Part shown: positions 25,460-37,860 of the stretch, piece after piece
Position numbering within the stretch: the stretch's first letter is position 1
How the letters are laid out: every line of letters begins with the position of its first letter
NCBI GenBank assembly: GCA_030141605.1
Contig: JAQGDQ010000091.1
Location: 606,139-670,138, forward strand
Direction: 5' to 3'
Length of the DNA stretch: 64,000 nucleotides
Origin: Tubiluchus corallicola
Taxonomy: Eukaryota; Priapulida; Priapulimorpha; Priapulimorphida; Tubiluchidae
Program-made: the position numbers and the translations under genes
The notes under the pieces: generated by a model
Databases searched by the model: none
Told to the model about the DNA's origin: nothing
The model's input: the letters and a program-made list of their open reading frames with translations, nothing else

Positions 25460-27962
25460 CTTGTTATATATAGGACTTTCGTCCTGCAACTGCTGTCATA
25501 ATGTTGTATAATTTCTTATGATATGTAAGTAAATTTACTACACTACTCATTGTCACTCAGTCAGGTGCCTGGAATATTTTCATGATGCTTCTTGGTGTTA
25601 AGGATGATTTTGAATCGTATATTTTTATAGTATAGACACTTACATTATGATGAGTTTATGAATCTAAAGCGTTACGCGTTTTTTTATATTCTCCAATAAT
25701 TGATGAATTCTACTTTATCGTTTTTATATAAGGATCTTTTGTGAGTTAGCCGTTTGTTTTTTAGTTCTGTTTTAAATGTTATTAATCCATCTTTTGATTT
25801 TATACTTAAGGGTGCTGAATTCCATTAGTTGATTGCTGTTTAGCTTACTGAATTGTGTCCATATGTGTTTTTTTGTAAGTAACTGTTTTAGATTATAGGT
25901 GTGTTCGTTTTTATGTTTATCGTGCATAAATAATAAAGTATTTTCTTTGAAAGCAGGAATTATATCATTTATATATTTAAATAGATATATTAAGTTATGG
26001 TAATGAATATTTGATTCTATAATGGGTATTCTTAGTTTTTCTCTATTGGTAGTGGCTGAGTATACATGGTGTTTATTTTTTTTAGAAAAGTGACCTAGTA
26101 CATGTTTGAGTGCATAATTTTGAGTTTTACCTAGCCTATCTGTTTGGGTTTTAGAAATGTTTGCAAGTAGATGGCAGCCATAAGTTAAATGAGGCATTAT
26201 TATATATAGTTTTGTATTTTAGCAGTTTGGTATCAATAGTAGGCTGGCTATTTACTTGTTTAAGGAATGATATACTATGGCCCATCTTGCGAATTATTTT
26301 GTTGATGTGTTCTTCCCAATTAAGCCTATTATTTCAGTCCTAAGAATTTTGTAATGCTGGATAGAGGTATGGTTTCATTGAATATTTTTAATTTCATGGT
26401 TTTGGTGTTTGATATTACTTCGCTGGTGTTAGTGGATGTTAGTAGCATGAAAATAGTTTTGTCGGGATTCATTTGTAGATAATGATAATCAAAAATGTAT
26501 TTCATTTCTTGTGTATTCTTTTGCAGATCTTTTATAGCTATTTCTGGGTGTTTGTTATTTATAGAGATACTAGTGCCGTCTGCATATTGTGTAACGTGGC
26601 AGTTGTTTTGTATTGCTTTTGGGGTGTCATTTACATATATAATAAATAACAAGGGGCCGAGAATAGTGCCCTGAGGGACTCCGTTTTTAACTTTTCGACA
26701 TTCTGAATACGTTATATTGTGATTGTTCAGCTTTACTCTTTGTTTTAGATTTGATAGATGATCTTTTATTAAGTTAGTCGAGAAGTTATCAAATCATATT
26801 GTATTGAGTTTTTTGCATAAGATGGCATGAGACAAGCTATCAAAGGCTTTACTTAAATCTAGAAACCCGGCAGCAATATATTCATTATGATCTATGAAGT
26901 ATCTCCAGTTTTCTGTGACATAGGTCAGGGCATCTATCGTGCTATATTTTTCTATATCCAAATTGGCTTTTATTTAACATGCTATTTTCATCGAGGAATC
27001 TGTAAATTTGTTTTAAAATTACTGCTTCTAGAATTTTTGAAAAAACTTGTACAATTGAAAATGACCAGTAATTTTTTGGATCTTGTACATCTCCTTTTTT
27101 GGTTTAGGTGTAACAATTAGCTTGTTTACATATATTAGGAAATTTGCTTCGCATAATACTTTGGTTAAATATATACGATAAATGATTAGCTATAATATCT
27201 GCAGATATTTTTAATATTTTTATTGGAATGTCGCATGAGCCAGGGCATTCGTTCTGTTTTAAGTTATCAATTGTGTTTGATATTTCATATGGGGTCGTAG
27301 GCTGAAATGAAAAACTACATTCGGCATTTTTGTTTAAAAATAGTTCATCGTATTTTTTTTGTTTCGGACATTGTTTGCCTTTGTATTCTCCCATTTCGAA
27401 AAAGGTTGTGTTCAGGATGTTAGCTATGTCTTTCTCGTTGTTTTATCCTAGATTTAACTTGTTTATATGTATACTATCTTTACTTTTGTTAATCACATCG
27501 TTTATTATTTGCCATTTTTCTTTCGTAGATTTTGCATTTTTGCATTTGTTATTATAGTATGCGTTTCTTAAATTTGAATTTTTTGTATTGAATATGTTTC
27601 TGAACTTTTTATATTTATTGTGATCACTAGTTTTCTTTGATTGTAAAGATGTAGTCAGTGTTTCTCTTTTCTTTTTCTTGCAGTTTAGTTAGATCTGGGG
27701 TCCACCATGGCGGATTTGTTTTTCCCTTTTTATTTCGGTTGGCTATTTTTATTTTTTGAATAGGAGCATGCACGTCTAAGCAAAAAGTTATGTTATTTGT
27801 TAATATATCTATCTCTGCATCTATGTCGAGTGATTCGTATATCTGTCTCCAGGGCATTCTAGTTAGATCATTTTTAAACTGGTACTCGTCAATATTATTA
27901 GCGTCTCGGTAATAAGTCCACCGAAAAACGAGATAACAGAAAATATTGAAACGTACGCACAA
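25460..27962 (-). mobile_element. 5'-truncated LINE (LINE C) with nearly complete RT, catalytically mutated
   Basis: The - strand translation gives a post-endonuclease linker (27627-27962) with HAPIQKI and NPPWWTPDL. The RT finger follows (27104-27394) with NECPGSCDIPIKILK. The palm block FLDLSKAFDSLSH is at 26835-26875 and NGVPQGTILGPLLFIIYVND at 26630-26690. The catalytic box reads QYADGTS at about 26570-26590, where the family has YADD, so the second catalytic Asp is Gly. The RT thumb runs to 26329, and a C-terminal region to 25772 ends TLKYKIKRWINNI. There is a TGA near 26793, and frame changes near 27100 and 26330-26200. In the 3' UTR, 25472-25485 reads AGGACGAAAGTCCT on this strand, a 5-bp stem with a GAAA loop, followed by TATATATAA. 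It lacks the endonuclease. The domain order and linker suit a Jockey/CR1-type LINE, but the clade is uncertain. Confidence 0.93.
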
Positions 27963-28190
27963 GCCCTTGATTGCACTAGTCTGGCTTCCTTTTAGTAGCT
28001 GAAAGAGATTTTTGTAAGAGGATTTGGTAGACTATTTACAAATATTGAAATTTAATGAGCTTAGCTAAAAGCAGAAACAGCAGATTTTGTCTTTATCGGG
28101 TACTTTGCCCAACAATCGATGTATGTAAGTCGAGGTTCTCTACCAGACGTACGTAGTGCGTTCGTCAAGAAGACGGAAATCTGGAGCTTT
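27963..28190. other. Unassigned sequence between LINE C and microsatellite
   Basis: A 228-bp stretch with no recognised motif. It may be the flank into which LINE C inserted. Confidence 0.4.
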
Positions 28191-28356
<166 letters not shown>

Positions 28357-28429
28357 CTTTATTTAAACTCGGCTTTTTGAATAAGCTCAAAGAACCTTTT
28401 CCCGTATGCAATAACAATTCTTACAGCTA

Positions 28430-28556
<127 letters not shown>

Positions 28557-31500
28557 AATGCAAATATGACATAACAGAGGCTATTATTACTCTGCTTTTA
28601 ACATAAATACCGTGCGCCAGGTAGGGCAACAACAGGTACCATTTTTAAAATCTTTGATATGTTCCGACCGAACTATATTATGAAGTCCTTTCGACAATAA
28701 ACTCTACGGCTTTACCGGAAGTGACTTTTACACATTAAGCTAAAAGTTTTAAAAGCACATCGGCGACAATCGCCTTTTGCCCGACTTTATCGACTATAAT
28801 AAGTAAAAACCAAAAAATCGGATTTGTTGGACATATCTAACTTACTTGTCAGAGGTTTTCAAAAGCTTCTTAACGAATTTTATAAAATGGATGTACTCGC
28901 ATTGACCTGAAATTGATATGGATCGAGGATATGCAGATTTCAATAAACAACACTGAATCATTACTCCAAATGAGAGCGCGGGAAATGTAAAAATCTCGGA
29001 CTCCAACCTTTGGGTGACGTTTAACAAATTGCGATTTTACATATAATGACCTTGGCGCCTTTGCAGTGTTATAATAAGCGTCAGGTCTCGTCAGTCATCC
29101 ATTCAACCTTTTCAAATCAATAACTTGAATAGTGCACAAGTCAGGGTACCCAAATAATTTGACTCTAGTCAAAATTCAGAGGTCAAACAGGTGGAAGTCC
29201 TAACCAAACTAGACTTCTTCGTAGTACAGCTGTATTGCGAATAAGAGAACAAAATTCCAAGACTCGTTTAAACGATCTATCATTATCGTTATTTATTAGA
29301 CGCAAGAATAAAGATATACATTTTATACATGAGTAAAAGTAAGTAGCAAACAATATGACAGAGGAGTGACAACAAAACCCGTTTTTAAACCGTAACTTAT
29401 TTTGATTTGTAGTTTAAAATAAACGTCCTATTATTTGTAATAACGGCTAAAACATCGCTTATAAGTATTAGCCGAAGCTTAATAAACGCACTGTTGGACA
29501 CAGTTTTTCAATAGCAACTATCGTCCATGTGCGTCTTTCGCACGAGGAAAAATATGGCTCCCCTTTGAGAATAGAAAAACTTCAAAGTTTCGACTTATTT
29601 TCTCGTTTCACTATTTAAATTTCTCGTTTATCACTTGGCCAACGCGTGATTTCAAGAGATTACCTTGGTTTGTGTACGGAGACGAGTTAAAGATATCGCT
29701 ACTAATTTGCCTTCCTGCGTCTCTCTTTGTATAATAGTTTATCCACGGTTCTGATCAACGCGTTTTCGTTTAGCAGACGTGGTTGCCCATATAAATATGT
29801 ATGGAAACTTCAGGGGTTTTGATTCTTGAATGTGATATTTTAGAAAAGATAATTCCTGTCCGAGTATTTCCGATCGCACAGATTTTGAGCTGTGATCCTG
29901 TTTTCTTTTTAAATGTACCGATAGTACAGCACCACAAAAGATGTACTCGAAAAAAGCTTATAACTCTGAAACTGCAAAGAGTAATTATAAAACAGGATGT
30001 AGATGTTAGCGGGATGTCAGTGACTTTGAGGATGCGATGTACTCAAAAATGAATTTCCTAAAAAGACATACACGCGGCATATTGGAAAAACACTTCTAGG
30101 ACAGAGCCAAAATTGGTTATTACTTAAATTTGACATGCGGAAGGTGTTATTGTGTTTCACTTTCCCATCTTATACTGCGTGTCAGTACAATGCAATATTT
30201 GCAAAGTTGCAGGCCAATGCCTAGCAGCCAGGACATTGTTTTTAAAAAAACATGATTGTATTTTGCACCGCACGAAATCACTTACTAGACTTGAATAAGT
30301 ATTACCTTTAAGGTACTGGCCATATGTAGCAGTTCTGTTGTTTGTTGCTATCTGTAGAACTTTATAGCTTTATGACAGTTAAAGATTTTTGCAGTTTCAA
30401 TTCGCGCGCAATGCTCGTGTAGCGTTGATAAATTGGCTTTCAATGAGTGAATGCGTATAATAGCGTCTTTAATGTGATCCTCTGGCTTTCATTTTATTCT
30501 GATCAAGTTACAAAACGCTGACGAAGCCAGACATTACAGCCATTTTATCTTGAGAATCGTACTAGGATCATTTTGCAAGTCTTCGAGGCTTATCATTTCG
30601 ACATTCTTTATGCTATACCGGCAAAAACCAATGGGTCAATCACGTTTCAGCTTCGCCACAAGCCCTTTATTGAACAAGAAATGGACGTTTGGAAATAGCA
30701 CAGTGGTCACGGTTTATGTTTAGGAACACGAGGCCTCACTAGAAAATGATTACTCCAATACAACACCGTCTACTCTCCTTGAAAAATATTTGCATTTGAA
30801 GAAGAATGTATTTATGGGAGCGATGAAAAGGAATGAGATTACATGGTACACAATAAAATTACATGGACGTATGGTCACCACATATTACGGCGTACCCTCA
30901 ACGTAGACCAAGTAGCTCATTTCGTCAAAGCTACAAGCTATAACACTTCGTCATAACAAGTTTTGGAAAGTTTCTGGGCATGTTATTTCTTACTATAAAG
31001 AACCCACTTTTTGAAGTCTTTTACTGCCTGGCTAATGGAGCTCTGTTTCACCACATTTACCACTTCGACAAACAAATTATCATTTATTTGCTTCTATTTG
31101 TTTTTATTTGCTTCTGGGAGTATTATAGCTGTGTTGTTAACATACATGTATAAATTCTTTCAAGATGCATCTTGCTTATGCACAAATTTTGTTTTCCAGT
31201 TTTTCTTCCACTGATATGATAAGTAAAGCTGCTTCTAACGCGCACGTATTAAACACATATATTTCGTTTTTTTGAAAAATCAAATTATTCCAGTGGAAAT
31301 GCTAACTCGCATGTAATAATTTAATTTGGCATAATAAACAGCAGAGATGGATGATAATACTATTACGTACAATATTCGCATAATTTCCAGCTTTCTATAG
31401 CTTAGCTATCTAGTTAATTAAATTTACTGTCGTATTCTCTGCTCTCAGCACATTTTCTAAATAAGCCATAATGCGAGTTTGCCGAAACGTGATTATTAAC

Positions 31501-32016
31501 TAGGCACTCATCATTTTGAGATCATTAGTGCCCCGGCCATCAACTCCATTAAGCAAACAGAAATCATGCAGTCATGTCCTCGATCCAGGTATGGCAGTCT
31601 GATATCAACATGGCCTACTCCATGGTTGTAACATAATCACGCACAAAACCTGCATAAAATCACACGAGTCGCGTGTAAATTAATTCCTAATATTATGTCA
31701 ACAGTGGAAAGATCTGTATGAGCTTAAAATAAACCGTTAGAATCAGGTGTTAATAATATGTATTGTAAATTCACTGTTGAACAGTGATTTTAGTGATGAT
31801 ATGATTATGCCTGCTCTTCGGATACTCGCTATTAATCAATTGTAAGTATTATGCTCAATCAAGCCGATATTTAATTTGCCGATTTGCCACATAATAATAA
31901 TTGCAACAACTTGATATATCTCTTAAAATTATAGTTTAGATGTACTGATAAGAACATTTTGATTAATTGCACAGGCCTATGAATCTATGAAACAGTAAAA
32001 TCTAGAAGCAGCAGCT
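28557..32016. other. No recognisable feature
   Basis: AT-rich sequence. A frame at 29801-30052 contains LECDILEKIIPVRVFPIAQI but has no recognised domain or splice context. Nothing else is supported. Confidence 0.5.
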
Positions 32017-32224
32017 GCAGCAGTAGCGGTAGTATAAGCAATAGTATTTACAAGTGATAGTGGTAGTGGTAGTGTTAGTGGTAGTGGTAGTGGTAGAGTG
32101 GTAGTGGTAGTGTTAGTGGTAGTAATAGTGGTAGTGGTAGTGGTAGTGGTAGTGTTAGTGCTAGTGGTAGTGGTAGTGGTAGCGATAGTGGTAGTGGTAG
32201 TGGTAGTGGTAGTAGTAGTAATAC

Positions 32225-32311
<87 letters not shown>

Positions 32312-32360
32312 CAATAGCAGTAGTATCAGTAGTGGCAGCAGCAGCAGCATCAACAGCAGT
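32017..32360. repeat. Compound microsatellite: (GTAGTG)n, (TAG)n, CAG-type end
   Basis: AGC/CAG units at 32026-32040 lead into an imperfect GTAGTG hexamer array (about 32059-32207). Nearly pure TAG follows (about 32208-32311, one interruption near 32221), then AGCAATAGCAG and GGCAGCAGCAGCAGC units to about 32360. Poly-Val and poly-Leu frames over it are artefacts. Confidence 0.97.
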
Positions 32361-35103
32361 ACGTATGGTTGCATTCTCAAAATGTTAATGTGAAAATGTC
32401 TTCATTAAATAAGCTGTTGCAGAAATCAGTGCTACTTTTTTACCTTTGCGAATCAACTGTTTTTCGTATGGCATGCTAACGGTAATTATAGGTATCATAG
32501 GTCACAGTAACCATAAGCCATATCACTTTAATTTATAGATTTATTTCGCAGTGTTTTAGTTTTTAACTCTTTTAAATTTGTATTAGTGGAAAGTAATCTA
32601 ATTAATCTTGGCTGAGGCTGTTGGGACTCTGAACCAGCCTCTCTATATCTCACGCATTATTTCGAGCTGACACTCACATCTGTGCCAAATAATTTAAAAG
32701 CATTAGCCTTTTAACTAGCTTGTCTTGTCCAAGTGTGTGAAGCTCAAAGATGGCTGCAGGCTTTGTCACGTGACCGTGCAGGCATTTGATGCATTAGCAC
32801 TTCCTCTTGCAAAGTTGAAGGTGTAAAAGCAATGCAGAAAGCGGAAATAGTGTGTGACTTTTTCGAACCAAATTGCGTTACGTACAGACTAAATGAGCCA
32901 TTAACACAAAAGATAGAAACATTCTAACTCTAAAAAAGACGTTTATCTTATCAAATAGGCCAGTTTTACGTTTTTGTATGAAAATATTCCAACTGCTGTT
33001 TAAATCAGCTGAAATTTCGTAAGAAAATGTTTTGCTGAAACATTTCAATTCGACTACGGAAGGGATATTACCACGAATATCTAGTCCTAATGTCTGCAGT
33101 GATCAGAAACGCGTTTAACAACATTGAATTATAACAGTGCAAATTGCGTGCCAATATCAGAAACGGCTTAAGATTCAAACCTTATTCGTAAATCATTTAT
33201 ATTTAGCGCTGCCTATTGCGATGCCTGCCTGTAAGTACTATAGGCTATAAGCCACGAAAGTGAAACTATGGTAACTCAACGTGCAACAAGAGGTTAACAA
33301 CAATAAAACTATCAGCCACTTTGTCATTTTGTAAATGTGTAATTACAGACTATTAAACTCATAATTGTTGGGTTTGTATAATACTTCGGCAAGGGCAACA
33401 CAGCTCTTCTTGCACAGGCGCCTGAATATGGAGCTTCTGGGCATTAAGTCAATGTGTATACATGAACATTTAACTAGGTTTAGCTTTGAATCACAGCATG
33501 AGAACCAGCCTCTTGGTTAACAGCTTTAAATTTATTAGCAGCAACTCTTGTTTCTCAAAACTTCAGCTGACAACGTTTCTTCTAATGTACGGAATCACAC
33601 TTTTTAAAATCTACAGCTAAGGAAAGTTTACCAAACTCTAAAGTCAATAATTCGCTTGGTTAATGAAAGAACCGCCTAGAAGCTTAAAGTTTTCCGAATA
33701 CAAATAATCAATGATATCAATGTTATCTTTATTAGTTTTGCAGCTTACAAAGGACTATTCGAGAACGTGGGTCTTGGTCTACATGGGCCATATGTAAGAA
33801 GGGGTTTGTAAGTTATTCCAGCATTCCAAAACACTGGACTCATATGCACTGAAACAAAATAAGACGCAAAGGATTATCGGGACTTTGTAGTAGGGTAGTT
33901 CTCTAGGACAATGTAATATTTTAGATTGTTCCAGCATGAGACAATTTTGTAATACCATGTGTATGGTCTTAAGCATTATCTTAATCATCTTAATCATTAT
34001 CTTTACCTAAATATGATCATTAATGCAATACTAAAATGAACATTCATTTAATTACCAGTCGAACATGCACACAGCACAAGCTGCACAACTTAAAATCAAC
34101 AAATTCAAAAACTGACAAAAATATTTTTATGATAATAACTTGAGAGGATACTGCGTTATAGGGAAAAACATGCATTCGTGAATTTCTTGAGTTTTCGGTT
34201 TAAACTGAGTTTTTTCCCTGTGACGTTATATGTCACTTTAGTCTGTTACGCTGTATAACATCCGTATTCATCATCTAACCGCTAAAAAGCCACATGATCC
34301 AAATAAATATAAATTGAGGCAATTATTTTGCATTTTCGCTGCGAGTGGTATTTGAGTTAAGCTTCTTTATTAGTACATCAGGCATTAACCATCCAGTGGG
34401 CTATTACTTGAGAAATAAATCTGCCATAAGTGTGCTTTGGCTGCCGGTTGCGGAACGTTGACTTTAATAACGATTTCCATCAAGAAAAATGCGTCATGGC
34501 ACATGGGTAGCACGGAAGAGTGCCTCTGCATGATGAATTGCAATGAAAGAAATGAAAGAAACTAAAATTTATTGCATCGAAACAAAGTAAACTAAGACGT
34601 TCTTAGGAAGCACTGCCACATGAATATTATTATCTATGATTTATGCAATAAGTTTTACATCGCAAAGCAATTTTTCTGTTAAAAGAAGTGAGAGAAGTGA
34701 TTTGCTAAGTGCTCGGCGTCATATTATATCGTCGGTAATGGATGCAATCAGAATAAAAGGATTATTAATAAAAATCATGCCAAGGTATTATTTTCAAAAT
34801 CATGCCAAGGTATTATTTTCAATGTCCATTCGCCATCTTCTTAATTAAGTGTTTTTAGCACTAAAGCAAAAGCGCAGTAAACATAAGAATCGTTTTTCTT
34901 TTGTCCTTTGTTTCTATATGATTTAGCCTAAATGTTACCATTTAGGTAATTCATTCTCAATGAAGTTTATAAATAATCCGTGCCTTTGTCAAGATTAATT
35001 AGCTCTACAAGGATCTTTGGAAAAATCAATGTACGCCTTATTGTCGTACGACAATGCAAACGTCATAATGTGGTTATTAAAAAAACAATCATTAATTGCC
35101 GTA
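32361..35103. other. No gene recognised; one 25-bp tandem duplication
   Basis: A 25-bp unit, ATCATGCCAAGGTATTATTT plus CAAA-type end, is duplicated at 34774-34822. Otherwise I see only AT-rich sequence with short random frames. Confidence 0.55.
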
Positions 35104-35105
35104 TA

Positions 35106-36838
35106 GGTTTTACACGTCAAATGTAGACACGGGAAAGTTCAAATGTGACATAGGTAAGTCAAATGTAGACATAAGAATTTCGAATGTGTTTTGGTAACTC
35201 AAATGTGACTTAGGTAAGTCAAGTGTAGATGCGGTACTTTGAATAAATCGGTAATTAACTCATTTAAGTGCAAATTACAAAAAGATAAAACCAAATTAAA
35301 ATTATATTTTATGGTCATAGTGCTATCGGCAGCATCAATTTTTATTATATTTAATTAATTTGCAACTATTTGTATGAACGTTAATACATTTTTCAAATGT
35401 AAAGTAAAGAAAATGTTTATTTGATACGAACACTTAAAAGTGTTGTACATAAATAAGTGAACAGTTATACAATTATTAATATATACACCATTCTACATTT
35501 TCTTTGTCAACGTTTTACAAAAACATTTTCTGAATGATTAATCAAATCTGCAAAATTAAAATTGTAATCAATGCTCAAAAGCAGCATTTTAAATATATAT
35601 TACAGCTGACTCATGATAAGCCTTTTTTCGATTGATTTGATCGATTTCTTTATAGGTCTACTAATAGTTCACTAATATTCTGTAAACTTTACATACCATT
35701 GGTACTGTTAGAGAAAACAATACATTCTTAAAATAAACAATGTTTCTTGAGAGAAAGTAATTCATTAATGCAGTGCTAATGCATTACTTGAAAAACTAAT
35801 TAGTGATTCACTGTTCATTGGGAAGCGGGAACCGATTTAGTCTTTTCTGCCGACATTATGGTTTATCAAAGAATTTCGTTTGAGGATAAACAACGCATTT
35901 TTCAAAGTTATGAAAGAGGTGATGATTACTCACAGGGGAGCAGCCTTGCCGCCAGATTTGAGCCTGTCAATTCAAATTAAGAGGCTTCCTCCTTATTCTC
36001 CCTTTTTAAATATTGCCGAGAACGTATCTAGTCAGTGGAAGGCTGAAATAAAGCGTCTTGCAGATATTAGAGAAAATCTTCTAGTGCAAAATCACGGTCA
36101 GAGAATGGCAACATTAGCTCAGTTAGCAGAACAGTCTGTTAATATCATAAGGCCCGCAGATGCAGCCAATTATTTTCGGCATATGCAGCAGTATGTACCA
36201 CGCTACTTTAAAACCTACAATGATATTCTGATGTAAATCTTGTTCATATCAAATTTTTGTTCATGTTTATTGTTTATTTATTGTTCATTTTGCGTAATTT
36301 TTGTTAAATCAATCGAAAAAAGGCTTATCATGAGTCAGCTGTAATATATATTTAAAATGCTGCTTTTGAGCATTGATTACAATTTTAATTTTGCAGATTT
36401 GATTAATCATTCAGAAAATGTTTTTGTAAAACGTTGACAAAGAAAATGTAGAATGGTGTATATATTAATAATTGTATAACTGTTCACTTATTTATGTACA
36501 ACACTTTTAAGTGTTCGTATCAAATAAACATTTTCTTTGCTTTACATTTGAAAAATGTATTAACGTCCATACAAATAATTGCAAATCAATTAAATATAAC
36601 AAAAATTGATGCTGCCGATAGCACCATGACCATAAAATATAATTTTAATTTGGTTTTATCTTTTTGTAATTTGCACTTAAATGAATTAATTACTGATTTA
36701 TTCAGAGTACCGCATCTACATTTGACTTACCTAAGTCATATTTGAGTTACCAAAACACATTCGAAATCTCCATGTCTACATTTGACTTACCTAAGTCTCA
36801 CTTAAACTTTTCTGTGTCTACATTTGACGTGTAAAACC
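35106..36838 (+). mobile_element. Tc1/mariner-type DNA transposon with 533-bp inverted arms
   Basis: The ends are GGTTTTACACGTCAAATGTA and its exact inverse, flanked by TA at 35104-35105 and 36839-36840, the TA target duplication typical of the IS630/Tc1/mariner superfamily. The inverted arms are 35106-35638 and 36306-36838, 533 bp each and about 95% identical by eye. The outer 120 bp of each arm repeats a CAAATGTAGAC / CAAATGTGACTTA motif. The 667-bp core holds a transposase remnant (35858-36238). The internal deletion makes this copy non-autonomous. The arm similarity suggests fairly recent formation or gene conversion. Confidence 0.95.
35858..36238 (+). pseudogene. Internally deleted DDE transposase (Tc1/mariner/IS630 type)
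   Basis: From ATG 35858 the frame reads MVYQRISFEDKQRIFQSYER, a helix-turn-helix-type N-terminus, and breaks after about 25 codons. A second frame, open from about 35955, encodes the transposase C-terminus: IKRLPPYSPFLNIAEN (about 35967-36018), then WKAEIKRLADIRENL, and ends YFKTYNDILM before TAA 36237. LPPYSPFLN...E is the block carrying the third acidic residue of the DDE/DDD triad, and the Glu is present. The middle of the protein, with the first two acidic residues, is deleted. The N-terminal and C-terminal parts are in different frames, so no functional enzyme can be made. The missing start of the middle region survives in the sibling at 36940-37261. Confidence 0.9.
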
Positions 36839-36840
36839 TA

Positions 36841-37695
36841 TATTAATATATACACCAATTCTGCATTTTATTTGTCAACGTTTCACAAACATTTTTTTTG
36901 AATAATTAATCAAATTATTTTGAATAATTTCTATCCGCTACAGCGTCTTCTAACTTCTTCATTACAATCAAGCCTCTTTTTTAACACATAGGCTAACGTT
37001 GAACGGGATATGCATGGTTTTTCAGGCATGTCTCGGCGCATAGAAGATTAACTGCATAGTCTCCCATTTCTTCATCGACGAGCTTTCTTCTGAAGCCGCC
37101 ACGTGGTTTGACAATTCTACCCTCCAGTGCTCTCTTAATAATAGCCCACGCAGTTGATTTTTTATACTAAGTTGCCGTGCAAGATGTAACTAAGCATCGC
37201 CTCTTTCATAACTTTGAAAAATGCGTTGTTTATCCCCAAACGAAATTCTTTGATAAACCATAATGTCGGCAGAAAAGAATAAATCGGTTCCCACTTCCTA
37301 ATGAACAGTGAATCATTAATTAGTTTTTTAAGTAATGCATTAGCACTGCATTAATGAATTAGTTTCTCTGAATTAGAAACATTGTTTGTTTTAAGAATGT
37401 ATTGTTTTCTCTAACAGTTCCAATGGTATGTAAAGTTTGCAGAATATTAGTGAACTATTAGTAGGCCTATAACGTTGTTATTTTAACTTAGGAGCAATTA
37501 TTAAATTGAAATTAAAGAAGATTAAATTTAACATCCTTAAACTTTACCACCTATTCACATTTGAGATATCAGTGTCACATTTGACTTACCAAAAACGCTT
37601 AAAACCATTGTTAACACATTTGAAGTACCTAAGTCTACATTTGAGTTACCAAGACACATTTGAATTACCTAAATCTACATTTGAAATGTAAAACC
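36841..37695 (-). mobile_element. Partial sibling of the Tc1/mariner-type element, opposite orientation
   Basis: The outer end at 37695 (…AAATGTAAAACC then TA) is a variant of the same terminal repeat. Inside it, 37550-37690 carries the same CACATTTGA/CTACATTTGA motif array. 37270-37470 is the reverse complement of 35640-35857 of the first element. 36841-36915 matches the inner part of the first element's arm (ATTAATATATACACC..TCTGCATTTT). Its inner arm stops exactly at the TA that ends the first element. Its terminal array is shorter (about 200 bp) than the 533-bp arms, so it is a different subtype, not a simple duplicate. Confidence 0.85.
36940..37261 (-). pseudogene. Transposase N-terminal remnant
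   Basis: Reading from ATG 37261 on the - strand: MVYQRISFGDKQRIFQSYER, a stop, HLARQLSIK, then in another frame STAWAIIKRALEGR, GGFRRKLVDEEMGDYAV. The order is what a transposase DNA-binding domain (paired HTH) should show, as judged against the first element. At least one stop and two frame changes are present, and there is no catalytic domain. It gives sequence absent from the deleted copy at 35858-36238. Confidence 0.85.
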
Positions 37696-37793
37696 TATAA
37701 AACAATTAGCTACATCAAAATCATCCATGGGCCTAAACTAAAAGCTGCAACTAATATTACGCATGAATTTGACATTTGACTGCGTCATTACTA

Positions 37794-37845
37794 GTATATA
37801 TATATATATATATATATATGTCATTACTAGTATATATATATATAT
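37794..37845. repeat. Duplicated (TA)n microsatellite
   Basis: (TA)n at 37794-37819 and 37830-37845, each preceded by TCATTACTAG, so an 11-bp flank was copied together with the array. Confidence 0.95.
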
Positions 37846-37860
37846 GCAGAGAATAATTAT

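Noticed and set aside
29801-30052. 83-codon frame
   Set aside because: No domain, no splice context and average composition.
36494-36745. 83-codon frame in the right arm of the Tc1-type element
   Set aside because: It lies in a noncoding inverted repeat; the left arm does not keep a matching frame as a gene would.
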